Assembly: GCA_003868215.1 (NCBI GenBank) | Contig: QWDQ01000008.1 | Span: 124,001-188,000 of the forward strand | Reading direction: 5' to 3' | DNA from: Pseudophaeomoniella oleicola | Taxonomy: Eukaryota > Ascomycota > Eurotiomycetes > Phaeomoniellales > Phaeomoniellaceae | Length of the DNA stretch: 64,000 nucleotides | Shown: one piece after another, positions 12,969 to 22,453 of the stretch | Numbering within the stretch: the first letter of the stretch is position 1 | Layout: the number at the start of each line of letters is the position of its first letter | Notes under the pieces: generated by a model | The model's database searches: none | What the model saw: the letters and a program-made list of their open reading frames with translations, nothing else | Told to the model about the DNA's origin: nothing | Translations under genes and position numbers: made by a program

Positions 12969-15368
12969 TTACTTATCACTTTCCTTGCTGTCCTTGCCTG
13001 GCTCCCCTTTCGCTGTTGCTCTGCCCTTTCGTCCTCCCTTTCCGTCTCCTTTCTTTTGCCCTGGTGTTACCATGCGAAACTCATAGTCATTTCCATTGCC
13101 CCTCTGTCCAAGCCCTTGGCCTGGAGTACCTTGTCGGCCACGGCGATTGCGGGATGCGCGACCAGTGTTGGTGACGGGTGGCGTATGGTTGCTGGTATCA
13201 GGGATAACCGTTATCGTAGACGGCGAGGAAGAAATGCTCGTAGTTCGAGTCGGTGTAGTTGGTGGAGGCTGACCAGTCACGATCGGTGGAAGCATACTGG
13301 GATACAACGGTTGCTGCAATTGTGGATATTGAGCTTGGGTTTGCAATTGAGGTGTTGGCTGGGGTTGGATGAAGGTATGTCCATCAAGATGTGCTGCAGG
13401 TGTCGAGTTGTCTTTGCCGGTAATAGCGTTTGGCGGAGATATCTGATATGGACCATTGTTTGGTTGGATGATACGGAATGGAGAGGTATCATTAGTTGGG
13501 GTAGGTTGTGCTTGATGTGCTGGAGACGTCACGAAGTGGTGATGATGAAACTGCTGGGGTGGTGGCTGATGCGGAGGAGGCAATTGTGGTGGCTGGTGGT
13601 GAAATGGAGAATGACCGTTGGGATAAGGAACGGCGGCCATTTTGCTAATCGGCGAAGCTTGAATTGGCGGATAACGTGAAGCCGATGGTGGCGTGCCGAG
13701 CATGGGGGATGGCTGCAAGGTCGGCTTCGAAGCTTGCCGACGGTGTCTAGTGACAGGGGCTGTGGGTGGTGGCGGTGGTAGATATGTGCCATTGACTTGG
13801 GTCGTGTCCGAGACCTGGTTCTTATCCGCTCTCTTGGCTCGACGTCTAGGAGGGGTCTTTTGAGATTTACGGACTTCTTCAGCAGCATCTGCAAGTCTTG
13901 ACAAGTCAACCGCGTAGACAGTGGTATCGGCATTTGGCTGCGGCTGCGTGGGAACCGAGAGCTGTTCACCAAATTCAGAGGCAGCGGCTTCAGTCAGTAG
14001 CCGCAAGTTCTCGGCAGCGATCCGTCCACGTTCTGCCGCACCCGCTTTTTCTCGTTGATCCCTGTCAAGAATAGGTCGGATGACATCAGTAAACATGACT
14101 TGCCGACGGACATGCTCTTCAAAGTCCTGTGGATTGTAGGATCCATAAGCTGCCGGTAACATTCTTCGGACCGTGTTGGAGTTGTATCCACGAGTTGATC
14201 GATTCTCGCCTTGAGGACGAATTTGGAGAGGGTCAAAGTAGTACGAGTAATCCTCGAGATCTACCACTGTATGATCGTCATCGTCGGCTGCGCGCATCAT
14301 TTGTTCCGTTTGTTGAAGGTCTCTCTTTGCAAAAGACAAATGCTCCGAGAGGCAATTTCTTGCTTGATCCTAGTAATACTATTAACAACAATCCCAAAGT
14401 GGACGTTGATGGGGAACCGAGTTTACCTTGAATTGCTCTTCGATGAGCTCCTTCTTCTGCGCCAACTCGTTCATCTCAAGCTGGACCTTGATGTCATACT
14501 CAGCTTTCAAGATCTCTTCTCTTTCCTTCAGCTTTTCCTGAAGCGTCTCAATGGTCTCGTCATAGCCTGGAACGGTCGTATGATAGTCCTTCTTTCGAAC
14601 AATTTTCGAGAGGTCACGGGAGGCTAGAACCTCCATGGCAGTCACGTGGACGGTAGCGAGCTGCTTGAAGAAAGACCTCAACTCATGCCTGCGTTTCTTC
14701 AGTGCCAATGTCTCTTCTGTGTCAAGGAGTTCGCGGTTAAGGTGAGGCCATTTTGGATCATCTCTTTCTTTCTTGCCTTTCCCACCCCTATCCTTTCCAT
14801 CCCGACCATTTTTCCCAGGACGGCCGCCGCCACGACTACCGCCTCTCCCTCCTCTTCCTCCTTTCATTGGAGACGAAGAAGCGACAGAGGCAGGAGTCGA
14901 TGCTCGGAGATTATCGAACCCATTTGCGGCAGACGTCATTGCTCGTGCGGCCTGCCCTCTGGTGCGGTAGGCGGGAACATCCTTCTCGGAAATCTCATCA
15001 AAGCTGACCCGAGCTTTCTTCGATGGCGGTTGGGTATTCAGTTTCCTAGGTCCTAATTTGGGAGATGCAGATGCAGCAATAGCAGATTGGTCATCGTCCT
15101 GACGCCTTCTCTTGAGCGGACTAGGAGTGTCAATGTCACTTGGCACAGATGATAGGGTAGAGTCCGACAAGACCGGATCAGAGAGACCATTGCTGGAGTT
15201 GACGTCAGGAGATTCCATGACCGTGCTTGCTGAGTCTCTCAGTCGACTTGATCTTCGCCGACGGAGATTCATATGGAATGGGTCTGATTCAGGACGAGAT
15301 CTGGCTTTGGGCGACGAGTCGGACGACGACGACAGGCCCACAGTCTCTTGGTCCTTCTTCCTAGGCAT
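12969..15368 (-). CDS. Nuclear-type coiled-coil protein of unknown function (2 exons)
   Basis: I do not recognise this protein by name. Exons 15368-14427 and 14369-12969 give 780 residues; the intron has donor GTAAAC and acceptor ACTAG and is in phase. Layout: a Ser-rich basic start (MPRKKD), a disordered charged region with KRRR and KKAR patches and a conserved-looking SFDEISEKDVPAYRTRGQ segment, an RGG-like Gly/Arg tract (GGRGGRGGSRGGGRPG), then a helical core about 230-330 (LKKRRHELRSFFKQL through coiled-coil heptads), an acidic stretch (DDDDHTVVDLEDYSYYFDP), and a long Pro/Gln/His-rich tail ending in a Lys/Gly-rich basic end. The make-up suggests a chromatin- or RNA-associated nuclear protein. 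That is inference from composition only. Confidence 0.8.
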
Positions 15369-15550
15369 ACTATCGAATTGAGTGTAAGTATTTGTGCTGT
15401 AGATCGCCCGTTTGTGAAATTGGGAATAGATGGAAAAGAGCACAACTTTTGCCAAGAACGGAAATAGAATAGTTTCAGATGAGAAGTCGAGATTGTGCAA
15501 CGACGATAGGAAGAAAATGTAGTAATAAATGGAATCAGGAATTTACTCAC

Positions 15551-15933
15551 TTGATATAAAAGCCTGGTGTAGTATGCTGCAGATGTTGAAGCCTGTTTTG
15601 TTCCCGGGACAAATGGTGCCTTTGTCCAACGGCGAAACGGTGGTGAGTAGGTGAAAGAGTATTTCCAGTTCTGTATGCAGAAAGAGCTTTGGTGACAGTA
15701 TCTTCAGAGACCAGCTCCAAAGTGTACCCTAGCAGCGACAGCCAGATTTGATTCTCGAGCAGATCAGGTCTGGAAGGAAATTGTGGCCGGCGTTGGTGGT
15801 GAAGCTCTGAGAAGGAAAAGGGTGATGGTGGTGGATGGCGACCATGGCCGCCCCAGGGCCCGAATTGAAAAGGCAACGGCTGGGGCCCATGGTCAAATTG
15901 AGAGAGTGAATTGCGATCTATTAAGACCTCCAT
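15551..15933 (-). CDS. Possible upstream coding exon of the coiled-coil gene
   Basis: An ATG-initiated open frame of 128 codons runs into a consensus GTGAGT donor just before its stop. If spliced to the AG directly before the annotated ATG of the downstream gene (intron 15370-15550, 181 nt), it joins in frame and would add about 128 residues. The peptide is Pro/His-rich and of no known family. The intron would be longer than its neighbours, so this may instead be a spliced 5' leader with a chance open frame. Confidence 0.35.
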
Positions 15934-16717
15934 TTTCTCATCAATCTGAATAAGGAAGATTAAGGGCGAGGGGAATTCAATCGTGGTCGTAGACGGACAG
16001 TGAAGGGGAAAGATTGGCTACTACGATTTTGCAGTTGGACAAAGCATTCGATGATCTGATCTGATTGGCGCTATTCTTCTTTCCTCACCAAAGTACTATC
16101 CGTAAATACCTCGATTCGCCTATTCTTTGCCTGACACACAATATTACATGCCACTTTCGAGCACAGAGAAGTCAGCCAGGCGGAGATCTATCCTCATCAT
16201 GATCTACTAAACCAAATATTTTCTATCATCTCCTTCTACAATCACCTGTTTTTCTCTCTTCATACTGTTCACTGCTCTGGACTTGCCAAGATCCCTAATA
16301 GACATTTGTCGAGCTATTCCTATTTCGGTAAGCGATACTCTCATTTCGTCGAAACGTGGCATCCAACGGAATTGTATCGGACATAAGTTCACCCTGTTGC
16401 GTATTTTGTTATCAATCTCTCACCATTTCTTACTTATTATGTACCTTAGGTAGATAATTACCTCCTACGTACCTACCTACTTACCTAAGGTACCCAGGTA
16501 TGTACATAGTTCATTCGTGGTGAAGCACTCGACTTGGAAAGTTGGTAAACGTTTCTCATGAACAATTCAGTACTATGCTCTCACTATCAAGGGAATGATC
16601 ATGGCCAAGGACGCCTTGCTAGATATAAACAGAAAACATGAATCAATACTGTAATGGATAGTGCCTGCAGTGGCAGTCAGCGGTATCAGTAGCCGCGATG
16701 AAAACAAACATTGAAAA
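15934..16717. other. Intergenic, promoter of the coiled-coil gene and 3' flank of the membrane-protein gene
   Basis: No gene. Positions 16440-16505 hold a GTACCTTAGGTAG/CCTACCTACTTACC palindromic low-complexity cluster like those elsewhere in this window. Confidence 0.55.
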
Positions 16718-18256
16718 TCATATACTCGTGACAAAAGGAGTGTCGTTAGAATGGCTGATGTTCGAAGATGAGGAAGCATTTGACGCTCCCCCATCGTGTG
16801 CCTCTTTCTTCACAGTCTTCCGTTTCCCATAGCAGACAAGGCTGCTACGCTGTCCCGCTGAGAGCACGAATCCGGGGAGAATTGGGGGCAATTCCTCTTC
16901 ATCGGCTATTGACGGACCAGGGCTGCCTGGTGCTGAAACTTGGCCGTTGTCTTCTCCCATGAGTGGCGACTGTTGTGGAAGGCTGCCCGATCGCATCCGA
17001 TGTAAAGTACGATGACTTATTGTCTGACCGGCGAATGGCGAAGCATGAACGATGGTCCCTGGGCTTGCATTTGGTGCCGGCGATGGGCTGTTGGCTCGGA
17101 ATAGAGGATGTATCATCTCTTCAGACGTGGGAGTTCTGAGTGGTCGAGTCAGTAGGGGTGGAACGTAACTAATGCTGTTCTGACGGGACGTCGGTCGAGA
17201 AAAGTTGGGCGGGCTGGAGGGGGGAGAAGTAAAATTGCCTATTGCTGTGCTCACTGGCGAGCTGGGGTAATACGAACTGTCACTCCCTGCCATATCATCT
17301 GTCGTCGATGTGTTTGGAGGGTGCGGCAGAAACGGTCCGTCCAGAGTCTTCGCTGGTGACTCTGGTCTGCTACCAGGGATCGTTTCTAGGGCAACTCCAA
17401 TGACAGATGGTGAGGCTTGGAGTGTTCGTCTCAACTCTTTCCCGACATCCGAAGTGTCCCAGCCATCAAAGCCATCATTGATCGAACTGGCCTCCGTCGT
17501 CGTCGTTCCACAGTCGAAAGAAGACTTTGCTGAATCTCTAGGAAGGGAGCTGTATCGAACCAACTTGGTCCGCGAACTAGTTGGTCTTAATTTTGATGAA
17601 TAGGTCGACTTCAGAGAGTTACGGACATTCGATGCTGGTGGTGTGCGTGGAGGAGTGGCAGCGATAGTTGGGTCCTGAGAGCGGAATGATCGGTTCGTGT
17701 CCCGCGTAGTTGGGCGATTTTCCATTGCCGGTTCTGAAGGCATCTCGAGATGCAGAGTCGACTCAGGTATCGGACTCGCGCGTTCTCGACAGTTTGACCA
17801 CCATAAAAGTACCCCGAAATTGAGGATGGTTGATACCAACTGAACACTCCAGACGGCCCACCATATACTGAGCATCGTATGCCTTTTTCGGCCAGCAATG
17901 ACGTGAGGCAGGTTCCGAACGCAGACCGAAGACCATATCAAGGTGCCTACAGCTATAGCCAATGCTAAGCATGCGACACTGGTCCCCATGGCGAGTGCCC
18001 TCCGAGGAAAGCCAATGTTCCATGGGCGGGGCTCTGTATTTATTCTCGGTGTGTAGTAGAGGACAAAAAAAGCAACTGAAGCTGCAGACAACCCATTGGT
18101 ACCCACGGAGATAAACCCTAGCAACCCTATGCCGGAGAGCTTGGTAGCTGACACGGCGAAGATAGCATTCAATGCCGTTGAAGTCACACCAGATGCCAAT
18201 GCGACTCCTCCAACAGTATATCCGATGACAAGCTGAGAGTTCTTTATGTGTGACAT
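16718..18256 (-). CDS. Four-helix membrane protein with long disordered cytosolic tail, unknown function
   Basis: A single-exon 512-residue protein I cannot name. The first 155 residues contain four hydrophobic segments: about 9-35 (LVIGYTVGGVALASGV), 39-69 (LLGFISVGTNGLSAASVAFF), 87-113 (VACLALAIAVGTLIW) and 127-153 (SIWWAVWSVQLVSTILNFGVL). The remaining 350 residues are Ser/Pro/Thr-rich and predicted disordered, with many SP/TP sites (for example PSSPPNFSRPTSR) that would suit kinase or 14-3-3 control. No signal peptide separate from helix 1. The layout resembles uncharacterised euascomycete plasma-membrane or vacuolar proteins; function is not inferable from the sequence. Confidence 0.8.
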   Translation of the reverse strand: MSHIKNSQLVIGYTVGGVALASGVTSTALNAIFAVSATKLSGIGLLGFISVGTNGLSAASVAFFVLYYTPRINTEPRPWNIGFPRRALAMGTSVACLALAIAVGTLIWSSVCVRNLPHVIAGRKRHTMLSIWWAVWSVQLVSTILNFGVLLWWSNCRERASPIPESTLHLEMPSEPAMENRPTTRDTNRSFRSQDPTIAATPPRTPPASNVRNSLKSTYSSKLRPTSSRTKLVRYSSLPRDSAKSSFDCGTTTTEASSINDGFDGWDTSDVGKELRRTLQASPSVIGVALETIPGSRPESPAKTLDGPFLPHPPNTSTTDDMAGSDSSYYPSSPVSTAIGNFTSPPSSPPNFSRPTSRQNSISYVPPLLTRPLRTPTSEEMIHPLFRANSPSPAPNASPGTIVHASPFAGQTISHRTLHRMRSGSLPQQSPLMGEDNGQVSAPGSPGPSIADEEELPPILPGFVLSAGQRSSLVCYGKRKTVKKEAHDGGASNASSSSNISHSNDTPFVTSI

Positions 18257-20043
18257 CTTGCGTGTTAGATAGTCCGAACTAAGGCCACCCCGAATATAAG
18301 GGTAGGGTCAATTCCAGAAATGGTCGTGGCAGAGACCGAGGGGACGAAAGGAAATGGTGACCTCAGGTTACAGCATTGAAGTCGAGACCATGGGAACATG
18401 GAGACCTCAAGAGGAAGGCGCACACCGAGGAAGCCGGCACTGAGATGAAGATGCGTTGTGAGGGAAGTGATGTGGCCTTTGGCGATACCTTACGTGCCGC
18501 TGGAGGGCAAGGTTCCCTTGAGGGACTGGATACGGGTAGGACCGACGATACAAGAGCACAAAATGAATTGAGCATGCACCGCGTCAAAGCGAACAGTGAG
18601 CCTCACACGAGGGCACAGTCAAGGATACTCGATGAACACAAGCACATGCTGAGGATCGACAAGAGGAGAGACTTATCTTGAAAGACCTCACAGACGGCCT
18701 ACAGACTTACCTAGTTCGACGCGTCGAGATTGTTTGTGTACCACCACCATCATCATAGGTGGACGCTCTGCAGCTCAGTGTTTGGAAAGTTTGGGTGAGC
18801 CGGGGTGTGGCGTACTAAGCGCGTCGTTTTGGCGCTCGATCGCCAATAGATGTCAACAAATATCTTCCGAGCTATCATGAACCTCCAGATTGGGGAACTT
18901 GTAACATGCAATAGAACAGGCCCACCTAGAGTTCATCCTGCAGGTCATTTTGGGTCGCAGATCTGGTGGCCTGGGCGAGGTGGTTCCATTGGCCGATCCT
19001 TGGGGGCAGAAAGGGAATCATCCGACGACAAGAATAGGACTCACAATAGGGATGAGATGAAGCGACAGCAAATGCAACAATAATTCTGTTTTCGCCGGAT
19101 GCCGTTGAAGCAAATGCATAGCCCATGTTGTTGATTTGACTCGAGTATGGCCTAGTTTGTTTACCTTTCCGAACCTTTTTCTTTTTTTTCAGCTAGACGG
19201 TTGCTAAAGTCGATAGCAGCGGTAGGCTTAGCATCCGCCAAATGAGCTGAGCTGTTCGTTCCCTGACAGATTCTCGCCGATCCCGATATAGCGTTCCCAA
19301 GTAAAATGGATTGCGATATTACTTAGGATCTGGCTCCATTCAAAATCCGAGATCAATTGTTTGTGTGGAGAGTAGCACTCCGAGATCCTGTACGAACTCT
19401 GACGCGATTGCTAAAAGCCCCGATCCAAGACTCAATAGTTCGAACGGGCCAATGCAGGTCGGTAATTGCCATATCAAAATAAATTGACCAATTTCGAGAG
19501 GTGCCGTTGTTCAGCTGTCAGGCCTTCATTTCGCTAAGAAAAGGGTACCTGCGGTAATCATTCATTGATTTGGTGTAACACAACCTGTCAGCCGCTGACG
19601 GGCGAAGAATCCGTCACACAAGTTCGCAGGATAGGCTGGAAGACTGAGATGCTGCGAAGTTTCACATGGAATATAGATAGACATACTCTTCATATTGCAT
19701 GCTGAAGTATGAGATGAGGTTGAAAGAAGATTTGATCATGGCTATTTTGATCCTTACAACCGCACACTGGAATGTGCCCTGTGATGCGAACCCACTGCAC
19801 GCCCATTCAATGTATTTACTACGTAGTAGAACTGACCGGAAGTCCCCCACGCATTGATAAGCATTCGATCCTCTACGGAAATCAATACGTAAGTTAACAC
19901 CAGAGTCGTATGGAACACGATGCTATCTTTGCTCAGCTTCATAACTCCATCACGCACGCCAATGTTTTGTTTCCATGAATGTAGTCCCGGGGTATCTTTT
20001 CATCCATCACGTATAACGCCATGCCTCATAAAGGTTTTGGCCC
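18257..20043. other. Gene-poor intergenic, 1.8 kb
   Basis: No supported gene on either strand. Short open frames at 18376-18681 and 18850-19083 start with non-ATG codons or lack any family feature. I see no repeat or RNA gene here. Confidence 0.5.
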
Positions 20044-20751
20044 TCAACTTGTGGCTTTGAGCTCTTCTTCCATTTCCCAGATCTCGGATCGGAGACCATC
20101 AATGCCCTTACCCATTCCGGCATTCATGGCATCAATGCTGCCTTCCAGCTCCTTCACGACTGCTTCGAGATGCTGCACCAATTGCTCGATCTCGCCTCGC
20201 TCCGTTACAATGCCTTGCATTATTTTCTCATTATCGAGTTGAGTTGCCTTGAGCTTTGTCTCCAGTTCTTTCTCTGCTGTTTGAAGGTAGGATGCCAGGT
20301 GCGCCGATTGTAATTCTTCGCCCGTAAGAGTATGCAGTCTGTACGCTGCATCAGTGGTGTGATTAGCCTATAAGTGCATCGATGCTTACGGTCTTCCCGG
20401 ACCATCGCCAATTATAGACCGGTCGCGCCGCCGTCGAGCGTCCTCGATGGCACTGTCCCATTCATTGAGCCCTTCGATGACATTGCGCTCTTTACATATT
20501 TCTTCAAATTCGCGTATACAATTCGCCTCCAGCTTCTCGTTCAGTTGCTTCCATACGCCTTCCAGTGCCGCAGGACAAGCTTGCGCTGGTGTAGGGAAGC
20601 AAGCTGAAAAGTTGGCATAATTATGGGTTTTGAGCGTGCTTTGTAAGGCTGAATTAAAGACCTTGTTGAGTGCGGTCGCTCGTGGACCAGGCGCAGCTGC
20701 CACAGGAGGAGCGGGAGGCGGCGAGGGAGATGTAGAAGTTCTTGCCGGCAT
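20044..20751 (-). CDS. nnf1: Kinetochore MIND/Mis12 complex subunit Nnf1 (2 exons)
   Basis: Nnf1 (PMF1 in animals) is one of the four subunits of the Mis12/MIND complex linking centromeric chromatin to the Ndc80 complex. Exons 20751-20390 and 20338-20044 give 218 residues. The intron has donor GTAAGC and acceptor TACAG and splits a Pro codon. The N-terminus is Pro/Ala-rich. The Nnf1 signature follows: RATALNKVFNSALQSTLK, NYANFSACFPTP, VWKQLNEKLE, REFEEICKERNVIEGLNE. The C-terminal half is a long coiled coil (LQTAEKELETKLKATQLDNEK and IDGLRSEIWEMEEEL), as expected for the rod. Identification rests on this signature and matching length. Confidence 0.9.
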
Positions 20752-21305
20752 TATATTTGACCTTGTAGGATGCCTTCAATCCAATTCAAATATCTCAGAT
20801 TGCTGGATTGGGGGATGGTTGAGACTCGTGCATACATTGACAAGACCCTGTTGCGCTTTGTTTACCATCGTTATCAGCCGCGGACCCTTGTCTGCATTGA
20901 TCTCCCACGGTAGAAAAGCACACAGTGCCAAGGCCAAGACAAACCCCCCTAATTCTCAAAGCGGTAATCCATTATGCTGCTTCTCCTCCATACTTTTGAC
21001 CGTCACGATTTACAATCGTAATTTATCATATTAACTTGCTTAGATAGGACATTTGCAGGTGCATAGATGTATTCATATCTCAGAGGTTCCCAATACTCCT
21101 CCGAGCACTTCCGTCCTGATAGAATATCCAACAAATTCTCGAGATCGGTCCCATGCCAGCTCCTTAGAACCAAGACCAAATATCTGTAATGAATGTAAAC
21201 GACAAATCATTAGACATCTCAACAGCAACGTATGACACGGCCATTTCAGATCTGGAATATGTATTACTTCCAGACAAGAACTCTCTATTAATCACGTGAT
21301 TGTCT
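20752..21305. other. Intergenic, nnf1 promoter and tRNA-Leu 5' flank
   Basis: No protein gene. A 12-bp perfect palindrome with a CACGTG core (21290-21301) ends 4 nt before the tRNA-Leu gene. Confidence 0.55.
21290..21301. promoter_or_regulatory. CACGTG palindrome next to tRNA-Leu
   Basis: The 12-bp palindrome AATCACGTGATT is a canonical E-box core for bHLH factors. It ends 4 nt upstream of the tRNA. Whether it serves the tRNA or neighbouring nnf1 cannot be told. Confidence 0.35.
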
Positions 21306-21466
21306 GGAGGGATGGCCGAGGTTCGTCTCCTTTTCCTTCCCACATAAAATTTCAATCCCCGATGCTAACAAATTCACCCAGTTGGTTATGGCGTGAGGTT
21401 AAGGTCTACCTTAACACCGCTTCCTCATGGGATTTTCCCGCGTGGGTTCGAATCCCACTCCCTTCA
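21306..21466 (+). tRNA. tRNA-Leu(AAG) with an anticodon-loop intron and an extra 61-nt D-loop insertion
   Basis: With both insertions removed this is a textbook type II tRNA-Leu. The acceptor GGAGGGA pairs with TCCCTTC (one G-U), with discriminator A. The D-stem is GCC/GGC with the GG of the D-loop. The anticodon stem TGAGG/CCTCA is perfect, with loop TT-AAG-G. The variable arm is GGGA/TCCC, and the T-arm GTGGG/CCCAC encloses TTCGAAT. The anticodon is at 21401-21403. The usual tRNA intron is 21405-21421 and contains CCTTAA, complementary to the anticodon loop. A second insertion, 21321-21381, lies between D-loop positions 15 and 16. The B-box (21445-21455) is intact. The A-box is split by the insertion and becomes perfect (TGGCCGAGTTGG) only after removal. 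A T5 terminator follows at 21472. Confidence 0.88.
21321..21381 (+). other. Spliceosome-type intron inside tRNA-Leu (D-loop)
   Basis: The 61-nt insertion starts GTTCGT, has the fungal branch-site TGCTAAC at 21363-21369, and ends CCCAG, 13 nt after the branch A. A pyrimidine-rich stretch follows the donor. Intron 1 of mde1 in this window uses the same GTTCGT donor, and pho85 intron 1 has the same TGCTAAC branch. Removal restores a perfect tRNA. I see no obvious bulge-helix-bulge that would make it a tRNA-endonuclease substrate. The splicing route is inference. Confidence 0.7.
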
Positions 21467-21471
21467 TTCTC

Positions 21472-21476
21472 TTTTT
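21472..21476 (+). terminator. Pol III T-run terminator of tRNA-Leu
   Basis: Five consecutive T residues begin 6 nt after the discriminator base, a normal Pol III stop. Confidence 0.65.
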
Positions 21477-21841
21477 GCCCGGATCGGTATAAGATCCAAC
21501 TGAGCATAGCTGGTATTATCTTTGTTTTTGGGTGAGATTAATATCAGCTCCGGTTGAAAGTAATGTGATAGAGACTTCTCTTCCTCAAGGTCTAGTCAAG
21601 GACTGCGGGTTCCCAATTGGGCGCTAAATTACAATATAGAGTTACAAGGACACTAGTTATGTCCATAAAGCTCAATAGTAGTTGACCCCGTGATACCTAC
21701 GGCTGTAGGACAATTGACAGTAGTCTTTTCTATGCAATCCAGCCAGTAGGATCATTCCGGTCTAACAGCAGACAGGATCATGATATACAAAGTCCTCATA
21801 TGGATCAACTCGTCAATTCATCTTTTCGCCGTCTGTCCCTC
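21477..21841. other. Intergenic after tRNA-Leu
   Basis: No gene or repeat seen. Confidence 0.5.
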
Positions 21842-22453
21842 TTAGTCCTTGCTGCCAGTGACTAAGAAACGATGTAAAGCTGACGTTGGTGGAGGTTGCC
21901 AAGACGGATTTCGAGTACCAACGTCAGATGCGATTTCGTCGAGCATCGAATGCCAGATCTCAGAATCGAGATGACTTGGATCCGGAGGCGCCAGTGCCGG
22001 ATTATGTTTCTCCTGCCCGAGATGCTGGTGCCATCGGCTACCACTTGCGATGATCTGCACAGCTGGCTTCTCTGTTGAACCCGAAGATTTCGAATACCGC
22101 GATTCTGGGTCGACAGGCAACTCCCTGCCGAACTCTCCAAACGAAAATGTTCTCTTTTCAGCTTTCTTGATCTTTGTCGTATCGATGCCTCTACAGTAGA
22201 GACCCTTCTCTTCGGGTGTGGGAGGTTGCAATCTTTGTGGACCTGCCTTCGAGATAGGTGACAGACAAACTTCGCCGACCGAAGACTCAGAGGGCTCAGG
22301 CGTTCTCACAGAGGCAGACTCTGGACTACGTTCACGTACGCCATATTGGCCTTGGAGTCGTCTAGTCAGCCTCTGGGGTCGAGACCCTGCGCGTGAAGCC
22401 TCGCTGCCAGATTCGCTCAACGAGTAGCGAGAGCCATTGACATCTTCTTTGTG
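21842..22453 (-). CDS. Disordered ORF overlapping the 3' end of the flavin-reductase gene, possible C-terminal exon
   Basis: An open frame, different from that of the upstream flavin-reductase-like gene, continues across its stop and reads VNGSRYSLSESGSEAS, then a Ser/Arg/Pro-rich stretch, then KAEKRTFSFGEFGRELP and a C-terminal SHLDSEIWHSMLDEIASDV helix. The codon make-up and low stop density look coding. No ATG starts it cleanly and it overlaps the end of the first frame, so it is probably the C-terminus of the same protein, reached by an intron I cannot place or hidden by a base-call indel. A separate small gene is the alternative. The limit at 22453 is arbitrary, as the frame stays open further upstream. 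Confidence 0.45.
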   Translation of the reverse strand, partial: HKEDVNGSRYSLSESGSEASRAGSRPQRLTRRLQGQYGVRERSPESASVRTPEPSESSVGEVCLSPISKAGPQRLQPPTPEEKGLYCRGIDTTKIKKAEKRTFSFGEFGRELPVDPESRYSKSSGSTEKPAVQIIASGSRWHQHLGQEKHNPALAPPDPSHLDSEIWHSMLDEIASDVGTRNPSWQPPPTSALHRFLVTGSKD

